Shown here piece after piece: positions 42,674 through 53,871 of a stretch of 62,417 bases of DNA. The notes beneath the pieces were generated by a model. That model had not been told where the DNA came from, made no database searches, and saw only the letters and a list, made by a program, of their open reading frames with translations. Source of the stretch: Crocinitomicaceae bacterium (lineage in GTDB: Bacteria > Bacteroidota > Bacteroidia > Flavobacteriales_D > Crocinitomicaceae); assembly GCA_014762645.1 (NCBI GenBank), contig JABURP010000093.1:1-62417 (forward strand). Reading direction: 5' to 3'. How positions within the stretch are numbered: position 1 is the first letter of the stretch; each line of letters starts with the position of its first letter. Made by a program: the position numbers and the translations under genes.

Positions 42674-43571
42674 TGAGTATCACACTCCGGTTTTGTTCCG
42701 GGAGTCGATTGAAGCACTTGACCTAAAAGAAGGAAGTGTTGTTGTGGATGTCACTTATGGTGGCGGTGGGCATTCAAAAGAAATATTGAAGTGCATTGGA
42801 AAAGAAGGGGTTTTGGTCGCGTTTGATCAGGATGAAGATGCTGTTGAAAATGTGGTAGATGATGACAGATTGATCTTCGTTGATTCAAACTTTCGGTTCC
42901 TGTACAATTTTATAAAGTTCCATGACTTATTGGGTGTAGACGGATTACTGGCAGATCTGGGAGTTTCCTCTCATCAGTTTGATGTTGGTGAGCGCGGATT
43001 TTCTATTCGGGAAGAAGGTGAGTTGGATATGCGGATGAATCAGAAGGCAGGGTTAACAGCTTTTAAAGTGGTAAATAATTATCCGGAAAAAGAGCTTTAC
43101 CGAATTTTTAATTCTTTCGCCGACCTTAAAAATGTGAAGCGTGTAGTGACAATGATAATCACAGAGCGAAGGAATCAGGAGATTAAAACTACCGGTCAAT
43201 TGGTGAGAATTCTTGAGGACCTGGTGCCACCGAAAAAAAAGAACCAGTTTCTCGCTCAGGTTTTTCAGGCTATCAGAATTGAAGTGAATGATGAAATGGG
43301 GGCTTTGATGGATTTGTTGGAGCAGAGCATTAAAGTGATAAAGCCCGGAGGAAGATTAGTGGTGATCGCCTATCATTCCATTGAAGATCGGATAGTAAAG
43401 AATTTTATTCGGTCTGGAAATTTTGAAGGGAAAATAGAAACGGATGTGTTTGGAGTGGCAAGCCTACCATTTAAAGCAGTAAACAAAAAGCCAATGGTAC
43501 CATCAATAGAGGAGATTGAAAGAAACCCAAGAGCAAGGAGTGCAAAATTAAGAGTAGCAATTAGAACATGA
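42660..43571 (+). CDS. rsmH: 16S rRNA m4C1402 methyltransferase RsmH
   Basis: A 303-aa SAM-dependent methyltransferase. YHTPVLFRESIEAL start, SAM loop VDVTYGGGGHSKEIL, ADLGVSSHQFD and the C-terminal AYHSIEDRIVKNF are family signatures. It methylates N4 of C1402 in 16S rRNA. The start is one of two adjacent ATGs at 42660 or 42663, both overlapping mraZ; an upstream in-frame ATA/GTG is less likely. Stop overlaps ftsL by 4 bp. Confidence 0.95.
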   Translation: MMSTSEYHTPVLFRESIEALDLKEGSVVVDVTYGGGGHSKEILKCIGKEGVLVAFDQDEDAVENVVDDDRLIFVDSNFRFLYNFIKFHDLLGVDGLLADLGVSSHQFDVGERGFSIREEGELDMRMNQKAGLTAFKVVNNYPEKELYRIFNSFADLKNVKRVVTMIITERRNQEIKTTGQLVRILEDLVPPKKKNQFLAQVFQAIRIEVNDEMGALMDLLEQSIKVIKPGGRLVVIAYHSIEDRIVKNFIRSGNFEGKIETDVFGVASLPFKAVNKKPMVPSIEEIERNPRARSAKLRVAIRT

Positions 43572-43999
43572 GTTCAAATGAATACATAGACCAGGAAACG
43601 GTTGACCAACAACAAATCGAAGATTCCAAAAAGTCGCGAAAACGGAGAACGCGAAAGAAAAGGGCAAATAAAAACAACGGTCGGTTAGTCGTGCAGATCA
43701 TGAACGGTGAATTTTTATCCCGTGACTGGTTTGTGCGCAATTTGCCCTTTACATTTTACATAGGGTTTCTTCTTGTAGTGCTAATTGGTTGGGGGTATTA
43801 CGGTGAAACGACTTCAAAAAAAGAGGTTCTCCTCCAGGAAGAGTTGAGCGAACTTAATTCAGAATATTTTACCCTCAGCAGTGAATATATCTCAAAGAGA
43901 GGCAGAATTCATATCAAAGAAAAATTAAACGGAACAGGTCTTCAGGAGAGTACAGTGTCACCTAGAAAAATACGCGTGAGACGGTATGTTTTTGAGTAA
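43568..43999 (+). CDS. ftsL: FtsL-like cell division protein
   Basis: A 143-aa single-pass protein: a highly basic cytosolic N-terminus (~15-40; KSRKRRTRKKRANKN), one membrane helix (~62-80) and a periplasmic coiled coil with leucine heptads (LLQEELSELNSEYFTL). This is the Bacteroidota FtsL-like family. It links FtsQ and the FtsW/FtsI synthase. Between rsmH and the PBP gene, the standard place for ftsL. Confidence 0.88.
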   Translation: MSSNEYIDQETVDQQQIEDSKKSRKRRTRKKRANKNNGRLVVQIMNGEFLSRDWFVRNLPFTFYIGFLLVVLIGWGYYGETTSKKEVLLQEELSELNSEYFTLSSEYISKRGRIHIKEKLNGTGLQESTVSPRKIRVRRYVFE

Positions 44000-44003
44000 T
44001 TGA

Positions 44004-46091
44004 ATGGATGATAAGAAACAAATATTGATCAAATCCTATGTCATGTACATCATCACAGCACTCGTTATGTTGGCGGTTGTTGTGCGTGTTGTGAATATTC
44101 AATACGGGGATATTGTACCGGATGCACCTATGGCTCCTGATTCAACCGGACAGGTTTCAATAAAAGTGGATTCAATTCCTGCTATGCGTGGTCGTATCCT
44201 TGCAGTGGACGGAAGTGATCTGGTTACATCAATCCCGCTTTATGATCTACATATTGATATGACAGTGATATCAAACGAATTGTTCAAAGAGGTTGATTCG
44301 CTGGCCTGGAACCTCGCTCAGGTTTTTCCGGAGAAAAATAAAACACAATGGGAGCAGTATTTAAGAAGTGGAAGAGCCAATAAAAGCCGGTATTTACTTA
44401 TTAAACACAATGTAAAATATACCACGCTTAAAAAGGTTGAGAAATTCCCGATACTGCGTGAATCTCAGTACAAAGGAGGGTTTATTGTTGAAGATGATCA
44501 GGTACGGCAAATGCCGAATGGTATGTTGGCTAAACGAACACTGGGGTATAAAAGATATGGTGCCAGACCAGTTGGTTTGGAAGGTGGTTTTGACGATTAC
44601 CTTTCTGGTGAAGTAGGATTAAGAACAAAACAATGGGTCAGTGGTAGTTGGAAGCCAGTAACGGCTGATTACCTCAAAGACCCTGTTCCTGGTGCGGATG
44701 TAATTACTTCTATTGATATAGATATTCAGGAGGTGGCGGAAAACGAATTGCGTTATCAACTGGAAACGCAAAACGCGGTTCATGGATCGGTGGTGCTGAT
44801 GGAAGTGGAAACTGGATTTGTAAAAGCAATTGCCAATCTTACAAAAGGTCAGGATGGTGGTTACTATGAAACATATAATCACGCCGTAGGAACCAAATCT
44901 GATCCTGGATCTACCTTTAAGCTGGCATCACTTATGGCTTTGCTGGAAGATGGGAAAGTAGACATCACGGATGAAATAAACGCCAGTGGGGAATACCATT
45001 TTTATGACAATACGATAGAAGATTCGCATCATGGGGGATATGGAAAAATTTCCATTCAGCGAGCCTTTGAAGTCTCCTCAAATGTCTTTTCAAAAATTGT
45101 ATATGATGCCTACCAAATGGATGCGCAGGCTTATGTCAACCGGTTAAAGTCATTTGGTTTGGGAGATACATTAGGCTTGGATATCGCCGGTGAACCTTTC
45201 CCAAAGATTAAAAACAGGGGAGAAGACGGTTGGTCAGGAATTACTTTGGCATGGATGGCAATAGGGTATGAGGTTGAATTAACACCTCTGCAAATTCTTG
45301 CTTTCTATAATGCAGTAGCGAATGATGGGGAATTGATAAAGCCGCAGTTTGTAAAGGAAGTACGACGAGGCAATGAAACCATAAAGAAATTTGAGAAGGT
45401 TGTTCTTGAAGAGAAAATTTGCTCGGATGAAACCCTGGAAAAAGTAAAGATTTGTCTGGAAGGTGTGGTAGAAAGAGGTACAGGACAAATGTTGCAGTCG
45501 GCTAACTTTAAAATTGCCGGTAAAACAGGGACGGCCAAATTGGTGAATTCTAACCAGGGGTATGGAGATGATTATCAGGCGTCTTTCGTAGGTTACTTTC
45601 CTGCGGATGATCCCAAATATTCATGTATTGTAAATATAGCCGGACCAACGAAGCAAATTTACGGTGCACAGGTTTCAGGAACAGTATTCACGGCCATTGC
45701 CGATAAAGTGTATTCAACATCTCTGCAATATCATGAAAACTACAATCTCACTCATGACAGAGTAGCATCAGTACCAGATGTGAAATACGGGAGCGCTATG
45801 GAAACTTCTACGGCACTCTCTTATCTAGATCTGGATTATTCGGATCAATCTCAGGGGCAAGAATGGTTAAATGCGAACAATGCAGCAAGTCTGCAAATGA
45901 TTCCACAAAAAATTGATGCGAAAAAAGTACCGGATGTTAAAGGTATGCCGCTAAATGATGCAGTGTATCTATTAGAAAATTTAGGCCTGCGTGTAAAAAT
46001 TGAAGGACACGGAAAAGTAGTTGCTCAATCGCAAACTCCGGGTAGCGTATTGCAGGAAGGCACACAGATAAAATTGGTATTGCAACAGTGA
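44004..46091 (+). CDS. ftsI: Division penicillin-binding protein with PASTA domain
   Basis: A 695-aa class B PBP: N-terminal membrane helix (~12-32), a dimerisation domain, and a transpeptidase domain with SxxK in SDPGSTFK, SSN in FEVSSNVFSK and KTG in AGKTGTAKL. A C-terminal PASTA domain follows (~635-695; VPDVKGMPLNDAVYLLENLG). It crosslinks septal peptidoglycan with FtsW. The stop overlaps the murE GTG start by 4 bp. Confidence 0.94.
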   Translation: MDDKKQILIKSYVMYIITALVMLAVVVRVVNIQYGDIVPDAPMAPDSTGQVSIKVDSIPAMRGRILAVDGSDLVTSIPLYDLHIDMTVISNELFKEVDSLAWNLAQVFPEKNKTQWEQYLRSGRANKSRYLLIKHNVKYTTLKKVEKFPILRESQYKGGFIVEDDQVRQMPNGMLAKRTLGYKRYGARPVGLEGGFDDYLSGEVGLRTKQWVSGSWKPVTADYLKDPVPGADVITSIDIDIQEVAENELRYQLETQNAVHGSVVLMEVETGFVKAIANLTKGQDGGYYETYNHAVGTKSDPGSTFKLASLMALLEDGKVDITDEINASGEYHFYDNTIEDSHHGGYGKISIQRAFEVSSNVFSKIVYDAYQMDAQAYVNRLKSFGLGDTLGLDIAGEPFPKIKNRGEDGWSGITLAWMAIGYEVELTPLQILAFYNAVANDGELIKPQFVKEVRRGNETIKKFEKVVLEEKICSDETLEKVKICLEGVVERGTGQMLQSANFKIAGKTGTAKLVNSNQGYGDDYQASFVGYFPADDPKYSCIVNIAGPTKQIYGAQVSGTVFTAIADKVYSTSLQYHENYNLTHDRVASVPDVKYGSAMETSTALSYLDLDYSDQSQGQEWLNANNAASLQMIPQKIDAKKVPDVKGMPLNDAVYLLENLGLRVKIEGHGKVVAQSQTPGSVLQEGTQIKLVLQQ

Positions 46092-47551
46092 AAGATATTC
46101 AGGACATATTGTACAAGGTGGCGCTCGTTGAAACACATGGTTCAATGGATGTAACCGCCAACTCAATCATTTTTGATTCGCGTCAGATTGTGAGCGGTTG
46201 TGCTTTTGTTGCTGTAAAAGGAGTTGCTACAGATGGGCATAAGTTCATTGATGATGCTATCGAAGGTGGTGCAGATGTAATTGTTTGTGAAGATTTGCCG
46301 GCAGAATTGAAAAAGCACGTGACCTATTGTCGGGTGAAAGATTCAGCAGAAGCATTGGGGATCATGGCGGCCAATTTTTTCGAAAATCCTTCCAGGGAAT
46401 TAAAACTGGTGGGCATTACCGGGACGAACGGAAAAACGACTACTGCTACTCTTTTACACCACCTTTTCATGGATATGGGGTATTCCGCAGGGTTAATTTC
46501 TACTGTAGTAAATAAAATTGATCGCGAGGAAATCAACACAACTCATACGACTCCTAATCCTGTTGAGTTAAATCGCCTTTTGAGAGATATGGCTGATTCC
46601 GGTTGTGAATTTTGCTTCATGGAAGTGTCGTCTCACGCAATTCATCAAAAGCGAATTGCTGGTCTGGCGTATGATGTGGCTGTATTCACCAACATTACAC
46701 ACGATCACCTGGATTATCATAAAACGTTCAAGGAATATATCTATGCTAAAAAGAAATTCTTTGATGACCTGGATGATAATGCCATTGCAATAGTTAATGT
46801 AGACGACAATAACGGGTCGGTTATGGTTCAAAATACTAAAGCCAAAGTAGTAACCCTGGCTATCCGAACTGTGGCAGATTATAAAGCCAAAATCATTGAG
46901 AATTCGTTTGCTGGACTAGTGCTGAGTATTAACAATCAGGAGTTGTGGACAAACCTCGTGGGAGGTTTTAACGCCTATAATGTCTTGTCTGTATTTGCAG
47001 TGGCTGTAGAGTTAGGGCAAGACGAAATGCAAGTTCTCACTGGTTTAAGTAAGCTGCAATCCGTGGAGGGAAGATTTGAGTATTTACGCTCTGAAAAAAA
47101 CATTATAGGTATTGTGGATTATGCCCATACTCCTGACGCTTTGAAAAATGTGTTGTCAACCATTCAGGATGTGCGAACAAAAAATGAACAGGTGCTGACA
47201 ATAGTTGGATGTGGAGGTGACAGAGATAAATCAAAGCGTCCTGTAATGGCAGAAATTGCAGCTCAACTTTCTGATAAGGTCATCCTGACATCTGATAATC
47301 CAAGATCTGAGGATCCGGATTCTATCATAAACGACATGAAAACAGGTATTCCTGTTGAAAAAACAGCCAAAGCAATGGCAATTACCAATCGTGAAGAGGC
47401 AATAAAAGTGGCCTGTTCACTGGCAGAACCAGGTGACATAGTCCTTGTGGCAGGCAAAGGTCATGAAAAGTATCAGGAGATCAAAGGTCAACGCTACCCT
47501 TTTGATGACTACGAAATTCTTAAACAAACCCTTAAATCCCTGAATAAATAA
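46088..47551 (+). CDS. murE: UDP-MurNAc-tripeptide synthetase MurE
   Basis: A 487-aa Mur ligase. P-loop [11 protein letters not shown] (~110) and the C-terminal DNPRSEDP motif, which specifies meso-diaminopimelate as the added amino acid. It starts with GTG at 46088, overlapping the PBP gene, and its TAA overlaps the mraY ATG by 1 nt. It acts in the cytosol, adding the third residue of the stem peptide. Confidence 0.95.
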   Translation: MKDIQDILYKVALVETHGSMDVTANSIIFDSRQIVSGCAFVAVKGVATDGHKFIDDAIEGGADVIVCEDLPAELKKHVTYCRVKDSAEALGIMAANFFENPSRELKLVGITGTNGKTTTATLLHHLFMDMGYSAGLISTVVNKIDREEINTTHTTPNPVELNRLLRDMADSGCEFCFMEVSSHAIHQKRIAGLAYDVAVFTNITHDHLDYHKTFKEYIYAKKKFFDDLDDNAIAIVNVDDNNGSVMVQNTKAKVVTLAIRTVADYKAKIIENSFAGLVLSINNQELWTNLVGGFNAYNVLSVFAVAVELGQDEMQVLTGLSKLQSVEGRFEYLRSEKNIIGIVDYAHTPDALKNVLSTIQDVRTKNEQVLTIVGCGGDRDKSKRPVMAEIAAQLSDKVILTSDNPRSEDPDSIINDMKTGIPVEKTAKAMAITNREEAIKVACSLAEPGDIVLVAGKGHEKYQEIKGQRYPFDDYEILKQTLKSLNK

Positions 47552-48789
47552 TGTTGTATTACCTGTTTACATATTTGGATGAATTAGGAATGCCCGGAGC
47601 TGGTGTATTTGACTATATCTCGTTTCGTGCAGCTATGGCTATCATAACATCTTTACTGATTTCCATGGTGTTCGGCAACCGACTGATCAACCTTTTAAGA
47701 AAACAACAGGTAGGAGAATCTGTAAGGGACCTTGGTCTGGAAGGGCAAAAAGAAAAAGAAGGTACACCTACTATGGGAGGGTTGATTATTCTTGCTTCTG
47801 TATTAATCCCTACACTTCTTTTTGCTAAGCTGGATAACATCTACGTGATCCTTATGTTGGTCGCTACAGTCTTGTTTGGGTTGATTGGTTTTATTGATGA
47901 TTACATCAAGGTCTTCAAAAAGAATAAGAAAGGTTTAGCCGGTAAGTTCAAGGTGTTTGGGCAGATTTTCGTCGGAGGACTGGTAGGTGCTATTCTCTAT
48001 TTCCACCCGGATGTTCAGGTTCATGAAAATGTGCCGGAATCAGAAGTTGTAGCAAACAGTGTGGACGTTTCCGATAAACACCCTTCAGTTCCGGAGGGAA
48101 CCAAGTATGTGGTGACCAAGGATATGACAACCACCATTCCATTTATTAAGGATAATGAGTTCAACTACAACTGGTTAATCGGTGACGATAACAAAAAATA
48201 TGGCTGGTTGTTGTTTATTCCTATTGTAATCATCATTGTCACAGCTGTTTCAAATGGTGCTAACATGACAGATGGACTGGATGGTCTTGCTACCGGTACG
48301 TCCGCTATAATTGGAATTGCCCTCGCGATTTTTGCGTATGTATCCGGGCACATTGAATTTGCAGATTATCTGGGTGTCATGTATATCCCTTACTCATCTG
48401 AATTGGTGATTTTCATTTCTGCTTTTATGGGAGCTTGTATCGGCTTCTTATGGCACAATGCCTACCCGGCTAAAGTGTTTATGGGAGATACAGGGTCGCT
48501 TGCTATCGGAGGAATCATAGCCACGTTTGCCATTATTATCAGAAAAGAATTATTGATACCCGTGCTGTGCGGTGTGTTTTTGATGGAGAACCTGTCGGTT
48601 ATGATGCAAGTGGTTTGGTTTAAATACACCAAGAAAAAATTCGGAGAAGGTAGGCGCATATTCAAAATGGCACCGTTGCACCATCACTATCAAAAATTAG
48701 GTATGCATGAGGCTAAGATTGTCGCCCGCTTTTGGATTGTGGGGGTGATTCTGGCCGTGGTAACCATTGTGACACTAAAACTAAGATAA
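47551..48789 (+). CDS. mraY: Phospho-MurNAc-pentapeptide transferase MraY
   Basis: A 412-aa integral membrane enzyme with about ten helices. [21 protein letters not shown] with its catalytic Asp pair, [12 protein letters not shown] and [11 protein letters not shown] are diagnostic. It forms lipid I from UDP-MurNAc-pentapeptide and undecaprenyl phosphate. Residues ~150-205 contain the extra loop usual in Bacteroidota MraY. Confidence 0.96.
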   Translation: MLYYLFTYLDELGMPGAGVFDYISFRAAMAIITSLLISMVFGNRLINLLRKQQVGESVRDLGLEGQKEKEGTPTMGGLIILASVLIPTLLFAKLDNIYVILMLVATVLFGLIGFIDDYIKVFKKNKKGLAGKFKVFGQIFVGGLVGAILYFHPDVQVHENVPESEVVANSVDVSDKHPSVPEGTKYVVTKDMTTTIPFIKDNEFNYNWLIGDDNKKYGWLLFIPIVIIIVTAVSNGANMTDGLDGLATGTSAIIGIALAIFAYVSGHIEFADYLGVMYIPYSSELVIFISAFMGACIGFLWHNAYPAKVFMGDTGSLAIGGIIATFAIIIRKELLIPVLCGVFLMENLSVMMQVVWFKYTKKKFGEGRRIFKMAPLHHHYQKLGMHEAKIVARFWIVGVILAVVTIVTLKLR

Positions 48790-48820
48790 ACAGAAAAAAG
48801 ACCAGAACCAGGAATAACAA

Positions 48821-50164
48821 ATGAAACAAGAATTCAAAAATATAGCAGTGTTGGGCGCCGGAGAAAGCGGCGTTGGAGCAGCTTTATTAGCACACTCCAA
48901 GGGGTTGAATGTCTTTGTTTCTGATAAAGGTTCCATTAAGGATTCCTACAAAAAAGAATTGGACCAGGCAGGGATTGAGTATGAGGAAGGACACCATTCG
49001 GTTCACCTGGTACTTGAGTCTGATTTAATCATTAAAAGCCCTGGAATACCTGAAAAAGTACAGCTGGTTCAAAAAGCGATCGAGAAACGTATTCCTGTGA
49101 TTTCTGAAATCGAATTTGCGGGTTATTACACGAATAAAAAGATGATTTGCGTGACCGGTAGTAATGGTAAAACTACCACCACCATGTGGATCCATCATAT
49201 TTTAAAAAATGCCGGAGTGAAATGTGCTCTTGCAGGAAATATAGGAGAGTCACTTGCAAGACAGGTGATAGAAGATGATGTGGATTACTATGTGATCGAG
49301 TTGAGTTCTTTTCAGTTAGATGGAATGTTCGATTTCAAGGCAGATATTGCGGTACTGCTGAATATAACACCAGATCACTTGGACCGCTACAATTTTGAAA
49401 TGCAGAACTACGTGGATTCTAAGTTTCGCATAACTCAAAATTTAACAGAGAATGATTGGTTTGTCTACAATGCAGACGACCCTATCATTTCAAAAGAATT
49501 AGCCGAACGTGCAATTGCTGCTCAATTGGCGCCATTCTCTATTGAAAAAACGGAGGGAATGGTTGGATATGTAAACAACAATCAAATCAATATTAATATT
49601 AAACCTGAGTTAACTATGTCGATTCACGATCTATCTTTAAAGGGTAAACACAATACCCAAAATTCGTTGGCGTCTGGAATTGCGTCTAAGATCATTGAGA
49701 TTCGCAACGAATCTATCAAAGAAAGTCTTTCAGACTTTAAAAATGTTGAACACCGTCTTGAATTTGTGGCCAAAGTAAATGGCATTGAATTCATCAATGA
49801 CTCAAAAGCTACCAATGTTAATTCAACATGGTATGCGCTTGAGAGCATGGATAAACCAACCGTCTGGGTTGTAGGTGGTGTGGATAAAGGCAACGACTAT
49901 GATAGCCTTATTCCATTGGTACAGGAAAAAGTAAAAGCAATTGTTTGCCTTGGAAAAGACAATGAAAAGATCAAGGAAGCTTTCGCCGGATGCGTGGATG
50001 TAATTGCTGAAGCAGGATCGGCACAGGAAGCCGTTGCGCTTGGGTACCGAATTGCAAAGGACAAAGAAACTGTACTACTTTCACCGGCATGTGCATCATT
50101 TGATCTCTTTGAAAATTACGAAGACAGAGGAGCACAATTTAAGGCAGCTGTTAGGGCACTTTAA
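48821..50164 (+). CDS. murD: UDP-MurNAc-L-Ala-D-Glu ligase MurD
   Basis: A 447-aa Mur ligase. Rossmann-like start VLGAGESGVGAALLA, P-loop CVTGSNGKTTTTMWI, the NITPDHLDRY motif and NDSKATNVNST. It adds D-glutamate to UDP-MurNAc-L-Ala. It follows mraY by 31 nt. Confidence 0.95.
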   Translation: MKQEFKNIAVLGAGESGVGAALLAHSKGLNVFVSDKGSIKDSYKKELDQAGIEYEEGHHSVHLVLESDLIIKSPGIPEKVQLVQKAIEKRIPVISEIEFAGYYTNKKMICVTGSNGKTTTTMWIHHILKNAGVKCALAGNIGESLARQVIEDDVDYYVIELSSFQLDGMFDFKADIAVLLNITPDHLDRYNFEMQNYVDSKFRITQNLTENDWFVYNADDPIISKELAERAIAAQLAPFSIEKTEGMVGYVNNNQININIKPELTMSIHDLSLKGKHNTQNSLASGIASKIIEIRNESIKESLSDFKNVEHRLEFVAKVNGIEFINDSKATNVNSTWYALESMDKPTVWVVGGVDKGNDYDSLIPLVQEKVKAIVCLGKDNEKIKEAFAGCVDVIAEAGSAQEAVALGYRIAKDKETVLLSPACASFDLFENYEDRGAQFKAAVRAL

Positions 50165-50184
50165 TTTCAAATCTTACCATTATT

Positions 50185-51390
50185 ATGAATAGGTTGTTCA
50201 AATATTTGGGCGGAGATAAGAATATCTGGGTATTATCTATAATACTTGGTCTTTTGTCTATTGTCTCCGTGTTTAGCTTTATCCCTATATTGGTTAAAAC
50301 CAAGGGTATGAGCTATTCCTACCTGTTTTTTAAACATTCTATTCTACTGATTTTGGGATTTGTTATCATGTATATCATCCACAAAGTCCCTATCAAGGTG
50401 TTTTCAAAACTTTCAAAAGTGCTGTTTTACCTGTCCATTATTTTGTTGGTGCTGACCATGTTCATGGGAGAGAGCATTAACGGTGCGGATCGTTGGCTTA
50501 AGATTCCTTTTCTACCTTTTTCGTTTCAAACCTCTGACTTTGCCAAACTTGCTTTAATTATTTATTTATCCAGACAATTGGTAAAGCGTAAAAATGATTT
50601 CCACGATCTCTCAACCGTTTTTAAATACATCATTCTTCCGGTAGGGCTAACCATGTTCCTGATACTCCCTTCTAATCTGTCAACAGCAGTGTTGGTGGGC
50701 GTGATCGCTCTGGTAATGATGGTACTTGCACGTTTTCCTTTTAAATGGATTGCATTATCGGCTGGTGGAGCTATAGCGCTTTTTTCATTGCTGTTGGTTA
50801 TTTCTAGTGCTTATCCGGAAGCCCTTCCCAGGGTGGATACATGGAGAAGTCGACTATCTAGCGTTATTTCGGACGAAAAAATTGTAGATCCGCATAAAAA
50901 TATGCAGGTAAATAATGCATTAGCGGCCATAAAAAACGGAGCTATAACAGCTTCAAGTCCCACTCCCGGTAAAGGTCCGGGTAATGGTGTACTGAAACAT
51001 TATATCCCGGAAGCTTACGCAGATTTTTATTTTGCCGCATTAATAGAGGAAGGTGGATTGCCTATGGCAATACTGGTTATCATGCTCTATCTCTGGTTGT
51101 TTTTCAGGTTTATTAAAACAGGGTTAGCGGCGAATGATCTTTTTGCTACGTACGTGGTGATAGGAATTGGGGTTATGATGATGTCTCAGGTGATGGTCAA
51201 TATGATGGTGAGTACTAAAATGATGCCGGTTACAGGGCAAAACATGCCCTTGTTAAGTATGGGGGGAACATCAGCCTGGTTCACCTGTATCGCATTTGGT
51301 ATTGTTCTAAGTGTGAGCAGAAATTATTCAAAAGAGAAAAAGAAAACAGAAGCAAATACTATACAAGAAGTTGAGAATGCCATTGCATAA
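50185..51390 (+). CDS. ftsW: Septal peptidoglycan polymerase FtsW
   Basis: A 401-aa SEDS glycosyltransferase with ten membrane helices. INGADRWLKIPFLPFSFQTSDFAKLALI and the C-terminal region MPVTGQNMPLLSMGGTSAW are SEDS signatures, and the catalytic loop Asp/Glu lies in AYADFYFAALIEEGGLP. It polymerises lipid II with the class B PBP. The end overlaps murG by 14 bp. Confidence 0.95.
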   Translation: MNRLFKYLGGDKNIWVLSIILGLLSIVSVFSFIPILVKTKGMSYSYLFFKHSILLILGFVIMYIIHKVPIKVFSKLSKVLFYLSIILLVLTMFMGESINGADRWLKIPFLPFSFQTSDFAKLALIIYLSRQLVKRKNDFHDLSTVFKYIILPVGLTMFLILPSNLSTAVLVGVIALVMMVLARFPFKWIALSAGGAIALFSLLLVISSAYPEALPRVDTWRSRLSSVISDEKIVDPHKNMQVNNALAAIKNGAITASSPTPGKGPGNGVLKHYIPEAYADFYFAALIEEGGLPMAILVIMLYLWLFFRFIKTGLAANDLFATYVVIGIGVMMMSQVMVNMMVSTKMMPVTGQNMPLLSMGGTSAWFTCIAFGIVLSVSRNYSKEKKKTEANTIQEVENAIA

Positions 51391-52492
51391 AGTTATCATA
51401 TCAGGTGGTGGAACCGGTGGACATATATTTCCAGCGATTGCTATTGCTAACAAGATAAAGGAAAAATATCCGGATTGCGATATTCTCTTCGTTGGTGCAG
51501 AAGGTAAAATGGAGATGGAAAAGGTGCCAAAGGCAGGATATAAAATAGAAGGTCTACCCATTCGAGGTATTCAAAGAAAACTATCCCTGAAAAACTTTGC
51601 AGTGCCGTTCAAACTAATAGCTAGTCTCTGGAAGGCCAAACGAATTATAAAGAATTTTCAACCGCAAGTGGCGGTTGGAGTTGGGGGGTATGCCAGTGCT
51701 GCAACTTTGCGAATGGCAGCTAAACTAAATGTCCCAACGCTCATTCAGGAACAAAATGGATACCCTGGAGTAACCAATAAAATTTTAGGTAAGAAAGTTG
51801 ACACCATTTGCGTAGCTTATGATCACCTGGAGCGTTTTTTTCCAGTAGAGAAAATGGTGAAGACCGGAAATCCGGTTCGTTCGGATGTCGTTCAAATAGA
51901 AGGAAAAAGAGAACGTGGTTTGCAGCATTTTGGCCTGGATACGAATAAAAAAACAATTCTGGCTATTGGCGGAAGTTTGGGTGCAAGGACCATCAATGAG
52001 AGTATTAAACAAAATATCAATGGTTTGTTGGACAAGGATATTCAGATCATCTGGCAATGTGGTAAGTTTTACTTGAATGACCTGCAGGATTTTGTTGTTC
52101 AATTAAACCATCCAAATGTATTCTTATCTGATTTTGTTTATGAAATGGATTTAGCGTACGCCTCAGCCGACTTAATAATATCCCGCGCTGGAGCAATTTC
52201 CGTGTCTGAAGTTTGTCTGGTGGGTAAACCGGTGATACTGGTACCGTCGCCTAATGTGGCGGAAGACCACCAAACTAAAAATGCCATGGCATTGGTAGAT
52301 GAAGAAGCCGCGGTATTGGTGAAAGATGACGCAGCACGCGAAAACTTGATAAATGAAGCGATTAAAATATTAGCCGATCATGATAGGTGCGCGGCGCTTT
52401 CCCAGAACATTAAAAAGTTAGGTATTGCAGATGCCACAGATAGAATAGTAAAAGAAATAGAAAAATTAGTTAAAGATAAAGCCTCAGAATAA
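51377..52492 (+). CDS. murG: Lipid II GlcNAc transferase MurG
   Basis: A 371-aa GT28 glycosyltransferase, from the ATG at 51377; an in-frame TTG at 51371 is less likely. N-terminal GGGTGGHIFPA, then GVGGYAS, and donor-site region GGSLGARTINESI and SRAGAISVSE. It adds GlcNAc to lipid I on the cytosolic face. Confidence 0.95.
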   Translation: MPLHKVIISGGGTGGHIFPAIAIANKIKEKYPDCDILFVGAEGKMEMEKVPKAGYKIEGLPIRGIQRKLSLKNFAVPFKLIASLWKAKRIIKNFQPQVAVGVGGYASAATLRMAAKLNVPTLIQEQNGYPGVTNKILGKKVDTICVAYDHLERFFPVEKMVKTGNPVRSDVVQIEGKRERGLQHFGLDTNKKTILAIGGSLGARTINESIKQNINGLLDKDIQIIWQCGKFYLNDLQDFVVQLNHPNVFLSDFVYEMDLAYASADLIISRAGAISVSEVCLVGKPVILVPSPNVAEDHQTKNAMALVDEEAAVLVKDDAARENLINEAIKILADHDRCAALSQNIKKLGIADATDRIVKEIEKLVKDKASE

Positions 52493-52497
52493 AGCAA

Positions 52498-53871
52498 GTG
52501 AATTTCAGTCAGATAAATAACGTATACTTCATAGGAATTGGGGGGATTGGTATGTCCGCATTAGCCAGGTATTTCTATTCACAAGGAAAAACGGTGTCAG
52601 GATACGACAAAACCCAAACCATTTTAACCCGGTCATTGGAAGCAGAAGGGATTGATGTTCACTATGAAGATCGTGGGATGGACGTATTAGATGAGTATTC
52701 AATAAAGGACACCTTGGTTGTCTATACTCCGGCTGTACCCGAAGAATTGGGTGAATTAAAAGCATTTAAAGAACACGGCTTTGATGTCATAAAAAGGGCC
52801 AAAGCACTTGGGGTGATTTCTCGTGAGTTTGAAACTTTTGCGGTAGCAGGCACACATGGTAAAACAACTACCTCAACCATTCTGGCACATGTACTCAACT
52901 CTACACCTGAAAAATGTAATGCCTTTATTGGCGGAATTGCAGCGAATTATGAGTCGAACTGCATAATCAACCCGGGTGCAGATCGTATTGTGGTTGAAGC
53001 GGATGAATTTGACCGTTCATTTCTTCATCTGAAGCCAGATTATACCATTCTTACTTCAATGGATTCCGATCATCTGGATATTTATGGAGACTCCAGCAGT
53101 TTGAGAAAGTCATTTAATGAGTTTATCAATCTTACAAAGCACGGAGGTACATTGATGGTAAATGCAGATGTAGATATCAGTGATTTTGAGTTTTCAACCG
53201 AATTACGTCTTATTACTTACGGTATTGCCAATCACGCAGACTATAGGCTGCATGCAATGAAGTACGAGGATGGAAAATTCTTTTTTGATATTCTCGGTAT
53301 GTCAGAAATCTATCGGAATGTTGAGTTTGGTTTACCTGGACAGCATAATGCAGAGAATGCCGTAGCAGTTTTTGGTTTGTGCATACAATTAGGAATACCG
53401 GAACAAACCATTCGGGAAGCGTTTGCAAGTTTTAAAGGTGTTCGTAGAAGATTTGATTTCAGACTTCGAAGAGATGACATTACAATCATTGATGATTATG
53501 CTCACCATCCATCTGAAATAGAGGCCTTTTTAAGATCCGTTCGAAAACTATACCCAAATCGTAAGATCACGGTTGTTTTTCAGCCGCACTTATATTCCCG
53601 TACCCGTGATTTTTTGGAAGGATTTGCAGAATCTCTTGCATTGGCAGATGAGCTTTATCTTCTGCCTATTTACCCTGCACGTGAAGCGCCAATTGACGGA
53701 ATTAATTCCGAAGTGTTGCTCGATATGGTAAATCTTGATGATAAGCACCTGTCATCTAAAGAAGAGATTGTTTCACATATTAAAAATGCTGAAAATGAAG
53801 TGATTTGTGTGATTGGAGCAGGAGATATAGACACAACAGTTGAACCTATTACCAATCTTTTCATGACATGA
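52498..53871 (+). CDS. murC: UDP-MurNAc-L-alanine ligase MurC
   Basis: A 457-aa Mur ligase starting at GTG 52498. Nucleotide fold GIGGIGMSALARYF, P-loop GTHGKTTT, and VVEADEFDRSF and DDYAHHPSEI motifs. It adds the first L-alanine. Stop overlaps ftsQ by 4 bp. Confidence 0.95.
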   Translation: MNFSQINNVYFIGIGGIGMSALARYFYSQGKTVSGYDKTQTILTRSLEAEGIDVHYEDRGMDVLDEYSIKDTLVVYTPAVPEELGELKAFKEHGFDVIKRAKALGVISREFETFAVAGTHGKTTTSTILAHVLNSTPEKCNAFIGGIAANYESNCIINPGADRIVVEADEFDRSFLHLKPDYTILTSMDSDHLDIYGDSSSLRKSFNEFINLTKHGGTLMVNADVDISDFEFSTELRLITYGIANHADYRLHAMKYEDGKFFFDILGMSEIYRNVEFGLPGQHNAENAVAVFGLCIQLGIPEQTIREAFASFKGVRRRFDFRLRRDDITIIDDYAHHPSEIEAFLRSVRKLYPNRKITVVFQPHLYSRTRDFLEGFAESLALADELYLLPIYPAREAPIDGINSEVLLDMVNLDDKHLSSKEEIVSHIKNAENEVICVIGAGDIDTTVEPITNLFMT